The notes below the pieces were generated by a model. It had not been told where the DNA came from. It did no database searches and worked only from the letters and a program-made list of their open reading frames with translations. Position numbers and translations under genes: made by a program. From Streptomyces sp. HNM0575 (GTDB lineage: Bacteria > Actinomycetota > Actinomycetes > Streptomycetales > Streptomycetaceae), in assembly GCF_012726265.1 (NCBI RefSeq), contig NZ_JAASAG010000001.1, positions 682,001-746,000 of the forward strand: 64,000 nucleotides of DNA. Direction: 5' to 3'. This document shows, piece after piece, positions 52,130 to 61,231 of the stretch (within the stretch, counting starts at the first letter, position 1; every line of letters begins with the position of its first letter).

Positions 52130-54877
52130 CTACGCGTCGCCGCCCGCGGCGCCCGGGTCGGCGGCCGCCACGTCCAGCAGCTTGTACCTGTCGAGTGCCT
52201 GCTTCAGCGCCGAGCGGTCGATCTTCCCCTCCCTCGCCAGCTCCGTGAGGACGCCGAGCACGATCGACTGAGCGTCGATGTGGAAGAAGCGCCTGGCCGC
52301 TCCCCGGGTGTCGGCGAAGCCGAAGCCGTCGGCACCGAGGGACTGGTAGGTGCCGGGCACCCAGCGGGCGATCTGGTCGGGCACGGAGCGCATCCAGTCG
52401 GAGACGGCCACCTTCGGCCCGTCGGCGCTCTGGAGCTTCCGCGTCACATAGGGGACTCGCTGGTCCTCCTCGGGGTGGAGCAGATTGTGCTCCTCGGCGT
52501 CCACCGCTTCGCGGCGCAGCTCGTTCCACGAGGTCGCGGACCACACGTCCGCCTTGACGTTCCACTCGTCGGCGAGGATCCCCTGCGCCTCCAGAGCCCA
52601 CGGCATGGCGACGCCCGAGGCCAGGATCTGCGCGGGGATGGTCCCCTTCTCCCCGGTGCTGTAGCGGTAGAGGCCGCGCACGATGCCCTCGGCGTCCACG
52701 TTCTCCGGCTCCGCGGGCTGGCGGATCGGCTCGTTGTAGACGGTGAGGTAGTAGAAGACGTCCTCGCCCTGCGGATGTTCGGGGCTGGAGCCGTACATCC
52801 GCTGGAGACCGTCCTTGACGATGTGCGCGATCTCGAAGCCGAAGGCCGGGTCGTAGGAGACCGCCGCCGGGTTCGTCGACGCCAGCAGCTGCGAATGGCC
52901 GTCCGCGTGCTGGAGCCCCTCACCGGTCAGGGTCGTACGGCCGGCGGTCGCGCCCAGCACGAAGCCGCGCGACATCTGGTCGGCCATCTGCCAGAACTGG
53001 TCGCCGGTGCGCTGGAAGCCGAACATCGAGTAGAAGACGTAGATCGGGATCAGCGGCTCGCCGTGCGTGGCGTAGGCCGAGCCGGCGGCGGTCGCCGCGG
53101 CCGTGCAGCCGGCCTCGGTGATGCCGTCGTGCAGCATCTGCCCGCTGGGCGACTCCTTGTAGGCGAGCAGCAGTTCGCGGTCGACGGACTCGTAGGTCTG
53201 CCCCAGCGGGTTGTAGATCTTCGCCGAGGGAAAGAAGGAGTCCATTCCGAAGGTGCGGTACTCGTCGGGCGCGATCGGCACGAAGCGCTTGCCGATCTCC
53301 TTGTCCCGCATCAGGTCCTTCAGCAGCCGTACGAAGGCCATGGTGGTGGCGATCTGTTGCTGCCCGGAGCCCTTCTTGACCGCCGCGTACGCCTTGTCGC
53401 CGGGGAGCTTCAGCGGCTTCGAGCGGTTCACGCGCGTGGGCACATAGCCGCCCAGCTCCAGCCGCCGGTCGTGCATGTACTGGATCTCTTCCGAGTCCCG
53501 GCCCGGGTGGTAGTAGGGCGGGGCCCCGGACTCCAGCTCCTTGTCGGGAATCGGCAGGCGCAGCCGGTCGCGGAAGCCCTTGAGATCGTCGATCGTCAGC
53601 TTCTTCATCTGGTGCGTGGCGTTGCGGCCCTCGAAGTTCGGCCCCAGCGTCCAGCCCTTGATCGTCTGCGCGAGGATCACGGTGGGCTGGCCCTGGTGTT
53701 CCTTGGCCGCCTTGTAGGTCGCGTACACCTTGCGGTGGTCGTGGCCGCCGCGTCCGAGGTGCAGCAGCTGGTCGTCGGTCATGTTCTCGGCCATCGCCCG
53801 CAGCCGCTGGTCGCCGCCGAAGAAGTGGTCGCGGATGTAGGCGCCGCTCTCGGTGGCGTACGTCTGGAACTGGCCGTCGGGCGTGGTGTTGAGCTTGTTG
53901 ACCAGCACGCCGTCGCGGTCCTGCGCGAGCAGCGGGTCCCAGGAGCGGTCCCAGACCAGCTTGATCACGTTCCATCCGGCGCCGCGGAAGTACGACTCCA
54001 GCTCCTGGATGATCTTCCCGTTGCCGCGCACGGGCCCGTCGAGGCGCTGGAGGTTGCAGTTGATCACGAACGTGAGGTTGTCCAGGCCCTCGCGGGCCGC
54101 GAGCGAGAGCTGGCCCAGCGACTCGGGCTCGTCCATCTCGCCGTCGCCGAGGAAGGCCCACACATGCGACCTGGAGGTGTCGGCGATGCCGCGCGCCTCC
54201 ATGTAGCGGTTGATCCTGGCCTGGTAGATCGCGCCCACGGGTCCGAGCCCCATGGAGACCGTGGGGAACTCCCAGAAGTCCGGCATGGAGCGGGGGTGCG
54301 GATAGCTGGAGAGCCCGTCGGGGGCCTTGCTCTTCTCCTGCCGGAAGCCGTCCAGCTGCGCCTCGGAGAGCCGGTCGAGCAGGAAGGCGCGCGCATAGAT
54401 GCCGGGGGAGGCGTGGCCCTGGAAGAAGACCTGGTCGCCGCCGTCGCCCTCGTCCTTGCCGCGGAAGAAGTGGTTGAAGCCGACGTCGTACAGGGAGGCG
54501 GAGGAGGCGAAGGTGGCGATGTGACCGCCGACTCCGATGCCCGGCCGCTGCGCGCGCGAGACCATCACCGCCGCGTTCCAGCGGGTCGCGTTGAGGACCT
54601 TTCGCTCGATCTCCTCGTTGCCCGGGAAGAACGGCTCGTCCCTGGTGGCGATGGTGTTGACGTAGTCCGTGCTGCGCATCTCGGGCACGGCGACGCGCTT
54701 TTCGCGTGCCCGCTCGATAAGCCGCAGCATGAGATAGCGGGCCCGTCCCCGGCCGCGCTCGTCGACGGCTGCGTCGAGCGAGTCGAGCCATTCCTGGGTC
54801 TCTTCGGGATCGAAGTCCGGGACCTGGCTGGGAAGGCCGCCAATGATGATCGGGTTGCGATCGGATCCGGAAGCCAC
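52130..54877 (-). CDS. aceE: Pyruvate dehydrogenase E1 component, homodimeric type
   Basis: 915 aa, normal for AceE. Decarboxylates pyruvate with TPP and passes acetyl to E2. Start [17 protein letters not shown]; pyrophosphate/Mg site [14 protein letters not shown]...[40 protein letters not shown] in the central domain; C-terminal [22 protein letters not shown] at 54877 follows AAGGAAC; an ATG 11 codons earlier (54910) is less likely. Alone on the minus strand; E2/E3 genes are not in the window. Confidence 0.96.
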   Translation of the reverse strand: MASGSDRNPIIIGGLPSQVPDFDPEETQEWLDSLDAAVDERGRGRARYLMLRLIERAREKRVAVPEMRSTDYVNTIATRDEPFFPGNEEIERKVLNATRWNAAVMVSRAQRPGIGVGGHIATFASSASLYDVGFNHFFRGKDEGDGGDQVFFQGHASPGIYARAFLLDRLSEAQLDGFRQEKSKAPDGLSSYPHPRSMPDFWEFPTVSMGLGPVGAIYQARINRYMEARGIADTSRSHVWAFLGDGEMDEPESLGQLSLAAREGLDNLTFVINCNLQRLDGPVRGNGKIIQELESYFRGAGWNVIKLVWDRSWDPLLAQDRDGVLVNKLNTTPDGQFQTYATESGAYIRDHFFGGDQRLRAMAENMTDDQLLHLGRGGHDHRKVYATYKAAKEHQGQPTVILAQTIKGWTLGPNFEGRNATHQMKKLTIDDLKGFRDRLRLPIPDKELESGAPPYYHPGRDSEEIQYMHDRRLELGGYVPTRVNRSKPLKLPGDKAYAAVKKGSGQQQIATTMAFVRLLKDLMRDKEIGKRFVPIAPDEYRTFGMDSFFPSAKIYNPLGQTYESVDRELLLAYKESPSGQMLHDGITEAGCTAAATAAGSAYATHGEPLIPIYVFYSMFGFQRTGDQFWQMADQMSRGFVLGATAGRTTLTGEGLQHADGHSQLLASTNPAAVSYDPAFGFEIAHIVKDGLQRMYGSSPEHPQGEDVFYYLTVYNEPIRQPAEPENVDAEGIVRGLYRYSTGEKGTIPAQILASGVAMPWALEAQGILADEWNVKADVWSATSWNELRREAVDAEEHNLLHPEEDQRVPYVTRKLQSADGPKVAVSDWMRSVPDQIARWVPGTYQSLGADGFGFADTRGAARRFFHIDAQSIVLGVLTELAREGKIDRSALKQALDRYKLLDVAAADPGAAGGDA

Positions 54878-55302
54878 GCTGTTCCTTCGCTGTTCGATAT
54901 CGGTATGCATGGGCGTCGCGACGCATGGTGCCGCGCCGCCTCCATCGTGTACCGCCACCGCGTCCACGTCACCTCTACTGCGGGGTAACCCGGTGCGGGC
55001 TCACAACACCCCTGAAAGAAGGGGCAAACGGGGCGGTCGAACTGCCAGCCTACGCCCGCCGAGGAAGGTCTCGTGCGGCCGTCGATCCAGTCCGTACGGA
55101 AGGGGAGGAACCGGCGCATAACAGCCGCTCTGTTGTGGCGTGAATCGCTGCTCATCGGGCATTGTGGGACGACACGTCAACGTTCGGGCGGGATGGATGG
55201 CCGGGTACTTGCGCGATCCGCCCTCCCCGTGTGGACTACGGCCATTGCCTCGCGTGCGCGCGGGGCACAAGGCAGATTTCAGCAAGAGACAGGAGGCAAT
55301 CC
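54878..55302. other. Divergent region aceE / DUF3052 gene
   Basis: 425 bp. Holds CCCCT-GAAAGA-AGGGG (about 55008-55024), a small inverted repeat 130 bp before aceE, and an A/T-richer patch at 55115-55190 likely to contain the DUF3052 promoter. No gene; short open frames here lack ribosome sites. Confidence 0.5.
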
Positions 55303-55743
55303 GTGAGCGCGACCGCGGACCACGCGGAGGAGCGGACCAACCCCGCCGCAAGGCTGGGTTTCCAGCCCGGACAGGTGGTCCAGGAGCTCGGCTACGACGA
55401 CGACGTCGAGCAGGCACTCCGTGAGGGAATCGAGGCCATCACGGGTACGGAGCTCGTCGACGAGGACCATGACGACGTGGCCGACGCCGTGATGCTGTGG
55501 TTCCGCGAGGAGGACGGCGACCTGACGGACGCGCTGGTGGACGCCACCACGATGATCGACGCGGGTTCTCCGGTCTGGCTGCTGACACCCAAGACGGGCC
55601 GCGACGGCTACGTCGAGCCGAGCGAGATCGGTGAGGCGGCGCAGACCGCCGGGCTCGCCCAGACCAGCACTGTGAACGCGGGCAAGGACTGGAGCGGCAG
55701 CCGTCTCGTCACTCCCAAGACCGCCCGCACGGGCAAGCGGTAG
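55303..55743 (+). CDS. DUF3052 family protein
   Basis: 146 aa. Family core: LGFQPGQVVQELGYDDDVEQALREGIEAITGTEL, ADAVMLWFREEDGDLTDALVDA and GSPVWLLTPKTGRDGYVEPSEI ... VTPKTA. Acidic, cytoplasmic, found throughout actinobacteria next to aceE. Function unknown. GTG start with AGGAGG 6 nt upstream. Confidence 0.9.
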   Translation: MSATADHAEERTNPAARLGFQPGQVVQELGYDDDVEQALREGIEAITGTELVDEDHDDVADAVMLWFREEDGDLTDALVDATTMIDAGSPVWLLTPKTGRDGYVEPSEIGEAAQTAGLAQTSTVNAGKDWSGSRLVTPKTARTGKR

Positions 55744-56101
55744 GCGGACCTTCCCGGTGGGGGAGCGGGGCGGGGCCCCGGTGCAGGGGCGGGGCAGGAC
55801 TCCGGCGACAGCGAGCAAGATCAGAAAGACCAGTTCCGGGCCCCCCGGCAGCGAGGCTGCCGGGGGGCCCGGAGTCGCTTCACGGGCGGCAGTGAAAGAC
55901 TGCGCCGGCGCCGTCACAGGCGTCGTCGCCGACGCGACACGGAGCGTCCGCCGGGTACTTCCGGCGGACTCGGCAGGACACCCCCCCCCGGCGGACCCGG
56001 GTGCCGCCCGGGCAGAGCCCGGAGCCCCGGCGTGAGCCGCCAGGACAGCAAGAAGCGTCAGAAGCAGACAGCTCAGCAACAGACAGAAGGGCCCTCTTTC
56101 C
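55744..56101. other. Gap DUF3052 / peroxiredoxin
   Basis: 358 bp. Contains an 18-bp-stem terminator (55835-55873) and a run of nine C (about 55981-55989). The last 70 bp before the peroxiredoxin are A/G-rich (CAGCAAGAAGCGTCAGAAGC). No gene is supported. Confidence 0.55.
55835..55873 (+). terminator. 18-bp perfect-stem terminator
   Basis: Arms 55835-55852 and 55856-55873 with loop GAG, about 90 bp after the DUF3052 stop. Confidence 0.8.
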
Positions 56102-56560
56102 ATGGCAATCGAGGTCGGCACCAAGGCACCGGACTTCTCCCTGAAGAGCCAGCACGGCGAGGCGGTCTCGCTCTCCGACTTCCGCGGCAAGAAGAACGTC
56201 GTCCTGCTCTTCTACCCCTTCGCGTTCACGGGGGTCTGCACGGGCGAGCTGTGCGCGCTGCGTGACGAGCTGCCCTCCTTCGTCAACGACGACGTGCAGC
56301 TGCTCGCCGTCTCCAACGACTCGCCCTTCGCGCTGCGCGTCTTCGCCGAGCAGGAGGGCCTGGAGTACCCGCTCCTGTCGGACTTCTGGCCGCACGGTGA
56401 GGCGTCCCGCGCGTACGGCGTCTTCGACGAGGAGAAGGGCTGCGCCGTGCGCGGCACCTTCATCATCGACGACGAGGGCGTCGTGCGCTGGAGCGTCGTC
56501 AACGCCATCCCGGAGGCCCGCGACCTCAACGACTACGTCAAGGCGCTCGAAGCACTCTGA
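56102..56560 (+). CDS. Peroxiredoxin, AhpE/BCP-like 1-Cys type
   Basis: 152 aa thioredoxin-fold peroxidase. Peroxidatic Cys in YPFAFTGVCTGELCAL (PxxxTxxC); a second Cys two turns later; conserved Arg in the CAVRGTFIIDDEG segment. Starts AIEVGTKAPDFSL. Reduces hydroperoxides or peroxynitrite. Upstream of the ter genes on the same strand, in keeping with an oxidative stress block. Confidence 0.93.
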   Translation: MAIEVGTKAPDFSLKSQHGEAVSLSDFRGKKNVVLLFYPFAFTGVCTGELCALRDELPSFVNDDVQLLAVSNDSPFALRVFAEQEGLEYPLLSDFWPHGEASRAYGVFDEEKGCAVRGTFIIDDEGVVRWSVVNAIPEARDLNDYVKALEAL

Positions 56561-56588
56561 GCGAAGTCGCCAAGCGCTGGGAGCGGGG

Positions 56589-56615
56589 GGAACCGCTCAC
56601 TAGGATCGATTCGTT
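56589..56615 (+). promoter_or_regulatory. Candidate stress promoter of terD copy 1
   Basis: GGGGGAAC ... 19 bp ... GTTG (56586-56616) resembles the SigR-type consensus GGGAAT-N18/19-GTT. An alternative housekeeping -10, TAGGAT (56601-56606), lies within it. A GGATC-N8-GATCC repeat spans 56603-56620. Leader about 75 nt. Confidence 0.4.
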
Positions 56616-56689
56616 GATCCGACAGCAACCGGAAATACGCATACGGGGCACGCACAGGGTGCTCCTTCGAACAGACACCAGGAGGACTC

Positions 56690-57265
56690 GTGGGAGTCAG
56701 CCTCAACAAAGGCGGCAACGTCTCGCTGACCAAAGAGGCCCCGAACCTGACTGCGGTGATCGTCGGGCTGGGCTGGGATGCCCGTACGACCACGGGCTCG
56801 GACTTCGACCTCGACGCCAGCGCGCTGCTGGCCAACGCCGAGGGCAAGGTCAGCAAGGACGCGAACTTCGTATTCTTCAACAACCTCAAGAGCCCCGACG
56901 GCTCCGTCGAGCACACCGGCGACAACCTCACCGGTGAGGGCGAGGGCGACGACGAGGTCATCAAGGTCAATCTGGCGGGCGTGCCGGCCGACGTGGAGAA
57001 GATCGTCTTCCCGGTCTCCATCTACGAGGCGGAGACCCGTCAGCAGAGCTTCGGCCAGGTCCGTAACGCCTTCATCCGCGTCGTCAACCAGGCCGACAAC
57101 AACGAGCTGGCGCGCTACGACCTCAGCGAGGACGCCTCGACCGAGACGGCCATGGTCTTCGGTGAGCTCTACCGGCACGGAGCGGAGTGGAAGTTCCGCG
57201 CCATCGGCCAGGGTTATGCGTCGGGACTGCGCGGCATCGCGCAGGACTTCGGGGTCAACGTCTGA
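56690..57265 (+). CDS. terD: TerD-family calcium-binding stress protein, copy 1
   Basis: 191 aa, full TerD length. [42 protein letters not shown] (first acidic metal site); [26 protein letters not shown] (acidic loop); [12 protein letters not shown] and [20 protein letters not shown]. Known members bind Ca2+ and, in S. coelicolor, affect development. GTG start after GGAGG. Ended by its own hairpin, so it can be expressed without copy 2. Confidence 0.96.
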   Translation: MGVSLNKGGNVSLTKEAPNLTAVIVGLGWDARTTTGSDFDLDASALLANAEGKVSKDANFVFFNNLKSPDGSVEHTGDNLTGEGEGDDEVIKVNLAGVPADVEKIVFPVSIYEAETRQQSFGQVRNAFIRVVNQADNNELARYDLSEDASTETAMVFGELYRHGAEWKFRAIGQGYASGLRGIAQDFGVNV

Positions 57266-57283
57266 CAGACCCCGGCAGCCACC

Positions 57284-57322
57284 GGCGCCGCAGACTTCCG
57301 TGATCCGGAGGTGTGCGGCGCC
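57284..57322 (+). terminator. Hairpin between terD copies
   Basis: GGCGCCGCA...TGCGGCGCC with an inner ACTTCCG/CGGAGGT stem; 18 bp after the first terD stop. Confidence 0.7.
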
Positions 57323-57372
57323 TGGTGATGTCGGGACACTGGGTGCATCAACACCGGGGAGAGGATCAGAAC

Positions 57373-57951
57373 ATGGGCGTGACGCTCGCCAAGGGGGGAA
57401 ATGTCTCCCTCTCGAAGGCCGCACCGAATCTGACCCAGGTCCGCGTCGGACTGGGGTGGAAGGCCCGTTCCACCACCGGCGCCGCATTCGATCTGGACGC
57501 CAGCGCGCTGCTGTGCGCGAACGGCCGGGTCCTCGGCGACGAGTACTTCGTCTTCTACAACAACCTCAAGAGTCCCGACGGTTCGGTCGAGCACACCGGC
57601 GACGAGCTGGTCGGCGGTTCGGGCAGCGATGACGACGAGACGGTTCTGGTGGACCTGACCCTCGTCCCCGCCCATGTGGACAAGATCGTCTTTCCGGTCT
57701 CGATCTACGACGCCGAGACGCGCTCCCAGGCGTTCGGCCAGGTCGTCGACGCGTACATCCGCGTCATCAACCAGCAGGACGACCAGGAACTGGCGCGCTA
57801 CGACCTCACCGAGGACGCCTCGTCCGAGACCGCGATGATCTTCGGTGAGCTCTACCGGCGCGAGGGGGAGTGGAAGTTCCGGGCCGTAGGACAGGGGTAC
57901 GCCTCAGGCTTGCGGGGCATCGCTCTAGACTTCGGGGTCAATGTTTCGTAA
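57373..57951 (+). CDS. terD: TerD-family calcium-binding stress protein, copy 2
   Basis: 192 aa, closely similar to copy 1 over its whole length ([49 protein letters not shown]). Likely a recent tandem duplicate relative to the third, diverged copy. The acidic loop here is GSGSDDDETV. ATG start. 39 bp before the DUF475 gene, so the two are probably co-transcribed. Confidence 0.96.
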   Translation: MGVTLAKGGNVSLSKAAPNLTQVRVGLGWKARSTTGAAFDLDASALLCANGRVLGDEYFVFYNNLKSPDGSVEHTGDELVGGSGSDDDETVLVDLTLVPAHVDKIVFPVSIYDAETRSQAFGQVVDAYIRVINQQDDQELARYDLTEDASSETAMIFGELYRREGEWKFRAVGQGYASGLRGIALDFGVNVS

Positions 57952-57990
57952 GCAAAGGCCATTTGTTCGTAAAGCGGATTGGGTAGCCCA

Positions 57991-59151
57991 GTGCTCTTGA
58001 AAACCTTCGGCTGGTCCCTCGGCATCACGGCCGCGGGATTCGCCCTCGCCGCGTTGCTCTGGGGGTGGCAGGGGCTCGCCGTCGTGGCGATCCTGTCCAT
58101 CCTCGAGATCTCGCTGTCGTTCGACAACGCGGTCGTCAACGCCGGTGTGCTGAAGAAGCTGAACGCCTTCTGGCAGCGCATCTTCCTGACCATCGGCATC
58201 CTCATCGCGGTGTTCGGCATGAGGCTGGTCTTCCCGGTCGTCATCGTGGCCATCAGCGCCAAGATCGGGCCCATCGAGGCCGTCGACCTGGCGTTGGCGG
58301 ACCCGGACAAGTATCAGCAGCTCGTCACCGACGCGCACCCCGCCATCGCGGCCTTCGGCGGCATGTTCCTGCTGATGATCTTCCTCGACTTCATCTTCGA
58401 GGAGCGCGAGTACAAGTGGCTCGCCTGGCTCGAGCGGCCCCTGGCCAAGCTCGGCAAGGTGGACATGCTCTCCGTCTGCATCGCCCTGATCGTGCTGCTC
58501 GTGTCGTCCATGACCTTCGCAGCCGCAGCGCACCAGCACGGCGGCCACCACGCCGACAAGACCGCCACGGTGCTGCTGTCGGGAATCGCCGGACTCATCA
58601 CGTACCTGATAGTGGGCGGTCTCTCCAGCCACTTCGAGAACCGGCTCGAAGAAGAGGAGGAGCGCGAGCAGGAGGAGGAAGAGAAGGCCAAGGAGGAGGG
58701 CCGCGACACCTCCATGGTCGGACTCGCGGGCAAGGCCGCCTTCTTCATGTTCCTCTACCTCGAAGTCCTCGACGCCTCCTTCTCGTTCGACGGCGTCATC
58801 GGGGCGTTCGCGATCACCAACCACATCTTCTGGATGGCGCTCGGCCTCGGCATCGGCGCCATGTACGTACGGTCCCTCACGGTCTATCTCGTCCGGCAGG
58901 GCACCCTCGACGACTACGTCTACCTGGAGCACGGCGCGCACTACGCGATCGGTGCGCTGGCGGCCATCCTGCTCGTCACCATCAAGTACGAGATCAACGA
59001 GGTGGTCACCGGCCTGATCGGTGTCGCCCTGATCGCCGCGTCCTTCTGGTCCTCGGTCCGGCGCAACCAGCGCATCGAGGCGTCCGGTGGCAGCCTGCAC
59101 GGCGGCGAGGGCGACGAGTCCTCGGACGAGGCGGTCGGCACCAGGGCGTGA
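57991..59151 (+). CDS. DUF475/TerC-like integral membrane protein
   Basis: 386 aa with ~8-9 membrane helices. Two TerC-type acidic motifs inside helices: LSFDNAVVNAGVL and DASFSFDGVIGAF, which form the metal-handling core in TerC/LysE-superfamily proteins. A His-rich loop (AHQHGGHHADK) and a highly acidic Glu run (LEEEEEREQEEEEKAKEE) lie between them. Probably moves or senses metal ions together with TerD proteins. GTG at 57991 chosen; a TTG at 57979 is possible. Neither has a strong ribosome site. Confidence 0.9.
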   Translation: MLLKTFGWSLGITAAGFALAALLWGWQGLAVVAILSILEISLSFDNAVVNAGVLKKLNAFWQRIFLTIGILIAVFGMRLVFPVVIVAISAKIGPIEAVDLALADPDKYQQLVTDAHPAIAAFGGMFLLMIFLDFIFEEREYKWLAWLERPLAKLGKVDMLSVCIALIVLLVSSMTFAAAAHQHGGHHADKTATVLLSGIAGLITYLIVGGLSSHFENRLEEEEEREQEEEEKAKEEGRDTSMVGLAGKAAFFMFLYLEVLDASFSFDGVIGAFAITNHIFWMALGLGIGAMYVRSLTVYLVRQGTLDDYVYLEHGAHYAIGALAAILLVTIKYEINEVVTGLIGVALIAASFWSSVRRNQRIEASGGSLHGGEGDESSDEAVGTRA

Positions 59152-59164
59152 GACCGGTATGACC

Positions 59165-59196
59165 CCGGAAGGTGCGGTGTCCCGTGCCTTCCGGGT
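59165..59196 (+). terminator. Hairpin after the DUF475 gene
   Basis: CCCGGAAGG...CCTTCCGGG with an inner CGG-TGTC-CCG, 14 bp after the stop. Confidence 0.7.
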
Positions 59197-59294
59197 GTCA
59201 CGGAGGCCTGTTTGCGGAACGCTCTTGACGGGGCGGCTCCGAGTCCCGACTCGGTGCCGCCCCGCGGCAGTTGGAGTTCGAGTGGGGGTGCGGA

Positions 59295-60050
59295 ATGGTC
59301 TCCCTCTGGGAGAACTGGCGCAACAGCGCCAGGATGCGGCGCGGGCCGAAGTTCGACACGGTGGGGGGTCCTTCGACCTACGCGGTCGAGCTGACCAAGC
59401 GCCACGCGTCGGTGTCGCTGACCGAGCAGGGCGCCGACAACGGCAGCCTGAGGGTCAACTTGTCGTGGCGTATGCGCAGTTCGGACTTCGACGGGAGGAC
59501 GGGGCGCCGCGGCTCGCTGCGTCATCCCCTCCAGGCGCTGAAGCCGCAGGTCGTGCAGGCGCATACGCAGGGCGTCGTGGACGTCGACCTCGACCTTGCC
59601 TGCATGTACGAACTGGCCGACGGCAGCAAGGGAGTCGTGCAGCCGCTGGGCAACTTCCTCGGCGACTGGAACTCACCGCCGTATGTGAAGCTCACCGGCG
59701 ACGACCGCTTCGGCTCACCGTCCGGCGAGACGATCTATGTGAATCTCGACCACAAGGACGAGATCAGGCGGCTGCTCTTCTTCGTCTACATCTACGACGG
59801 CACGCCCGCCTTCGACCGTACGCACGCCATCCTCACGCTCTTCCCGAGCAACGGGCCGCGCGTGGAGGTGGGGCTGGACCAGCGGGCGCCGCAGGCGCGT
59901 TCGTGCGCGGTGCTGCTGATGCAGCACGAGAAGGACCAGCTGACGGTGCGGCGCGAGGTGCGTTACGTGTACGGCTTCCAGTCGGAGCTGGACCGGCTCT
60001 ACGGCTGGGGGCTGCAATGGGGCCGCGGATACAAGGCGGGCAAGGCCTGA
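59295..60050 (+). CDS. TerA-like tellurium-resistance family protein
   Basis: 251 aa. Related to the TerD domain but larger: KRHASVSLTEQG, GVVDVDLDLACMYELADGS (counterpart of the DLDASALL metal site), ETIYVNLDHKDEIRRLLFFVYIYDG, and a C-terminal YVYGFQSELDRLYGWGLQWGRGYKAG. The N-terminal basic WRNSARMRRGPK segment is extra. ATG at 59295 preferred to one 8 codons earlier. Acts with TerD proteins in the Ter membrane/stress complex by family inference. Confidence 0.85.
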   Translation: MVSLWENWRNSARMRRGPKFDTVGGPSTYAVELTKRHASVSLTEQGADNGSLRVNLSWRMRSSDFDGRTGRRGSLRHPLQALKPQVVQAHTQGVVDVDLDLACMYELADGSKGVVQPLGNFLGDWNSPPYVKLTGDDRFGSPSGETIYVNLDHKDEIRRLLFFVYIYDGTPAFDRTHAILTLFPSNGPRVEVGLDQRAPQARSCAVLLMQHEKDQLTVRREVRYVYGFQSELDRLYGWGLQWGRGYKAGKA

Positions 60051-60084
60051 CGCCGCGGGCGCGCGGGGCGCGGGACCGGTCCCG

Positions 60085-61023
60085 TCAGCGGTTCTGGAAC
60101 TGCGGGCCCTGGAGCGGAAGCGTGAAGTCCGGGTCGGGCTGCGGGTAGCCGTATGCGGGCTGCGGATATCCGTAAGCGGGCCGCGTGGCCGGGGGCTGCT
60201 GCGGCGCCTGCGGATATCCGTACGCGGGCTGTGCCGCGCCCGGGCCCGGTCCGGCCGCCGCGATGGGCGACGGAGCGGGAGCGGCGAGCGGGAAGTCCTC
60301 GGGCTCCGAGGCGCGCTGCGGGTTCGTGAAGGCCGGCACGGTCGCCTCGCGCGGTGCGGGAGCGGACGGCTGGGCGGGGACCGGTGCCGTCGCGCCCGGT
60401 TCCCCTGCCGGCTGCCCCTGTGCCTGTCCTTGTCCTTGTCCCTGCGTCTGCGGCTCGGCGCCCGGCTCCTCCACCGTGATCCCGTACTCGGTGGCCAGCC
60501 CGACCAGTCCCGTGTCGTAACCCTGGCCCAGGGCGCGGAACTTCCAGCCCGTACCGCGCCTGTAGAGCTCGCCGCAGATCATCGCCGTCTCGGCGCCCGT
60601 CTCCGGCTCGATCCCGAACTCCACCAGCGGCTCGCCGGCCGGTTCGCCGCCACCGCCCTGCTGGTCGACGGCGTACAGCAGCAGCCGCAGCCCGGGTACG
60701 TCGGCGAAGGTGCCGCCGTCCGCGGAGGCCGCGAGCAGCACCCGGTCCACCTGTGGGGCGACGGCCCCGAGGTCGGCCTCGACGGACTCGCGCAGCCCGT
60801 CCTGGTACTGCTCCTCTTCGAGGTGGCGCACCGCGCCGGAGGGGTGGTGGGGCTGGTTGTAGAAGACGAAGTCCTCGTCGGAACCGACCCGTCCGCTCTC
60901 GCCGAGCAGCAGCGCTGACGCGTCCACGTCGGGCACTCCCGGTCCGGGGATCCAGCACAGGACGGCGCGCACCGCCACAGTCTCCAGCTGAATGTTCGAG
61001 CCCTTCACCATGGCGTGCGTCAT
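60085..61023 (-). CDS. Diverged TerD protein with Gln/Pro/Tyr-rich tail, copy 3
   Basis: 312 aa. Residues 1-~185 are a TerD domain ([52 protein letters not shown]). The rest is low complexity: [13 protein letters not shown], Ala/Pro-rich, then repeated PAYGYPQ units ending GPQFQNR. The tail may mediate protein contacts or clustering. Opposite strand to the other ter genes, convergent with the TerA-like gene and divergent from the CitE-like gene. Confidence 0.9.
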   Translation of the reverse strand: MTHAMVKGSNIQLETVAVRAVLCWIPGPGVPDVDASALLLGESGRVGSDEDFVFYNQPHHPSGAVRHLEEEQYQDGLRESVEADLGAVAPQVDRVLLAASADGGTFADVPGLRLLLYAVDQQGGGGEPAGEPLVEFGIEPETGAETAMICGELYRRGTGWKFRALGQGYDTGLVGLATEYGITVEEPGAEPQTQGQGQGQAQGQPAGEPGATAPVPAQPSAPAPREATVPAFTNPQRASEPEDFPLAAPAPSPIAAAGPGPGAAQPAYGYPQAPQQPPATRPAYGYPQPAYGYPQPDPDFTLPLQGPQFQNR

Positions 61024-61139
61024 GGGCTCATCCTGCCCTCAGTGCGGGCGTCGCGACAACGCGGGGACCGGGCCGCGACACGACGGCCACGGGGCGGTAA
61101 CACATTTTTCATCCCCGATCGGAACCAACGGGCCCCTCC

Positions 61140-61199
61140 CGTACGTACGACGAGCGGCTGCTTTTCGCCACCGGACGCACGTACGACCTACGGACGTAC
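61140..61199. promoter_or_regulatory. GTACG-box region between terD copy 3 and the CitE-like gene
   Basis: CGTACGTACG palindrome (61140-61149) and GTACG-N9-CGTAC (61181-61199), 33-90 bp before the CitE-like start. Candidate shared operator; no direct evidence. Confidence 0.35.
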
Positions 61200-61231
61200 C
61201 GGATGTCATGCGAAGGGAAACGGGGTCGTCC

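Noticed and set aside
51773..54988. 1071-codon rightward frame antisense to aceE
   Set aside because: Shadow of aceE; no motifs, while aceE matches its family end to end.
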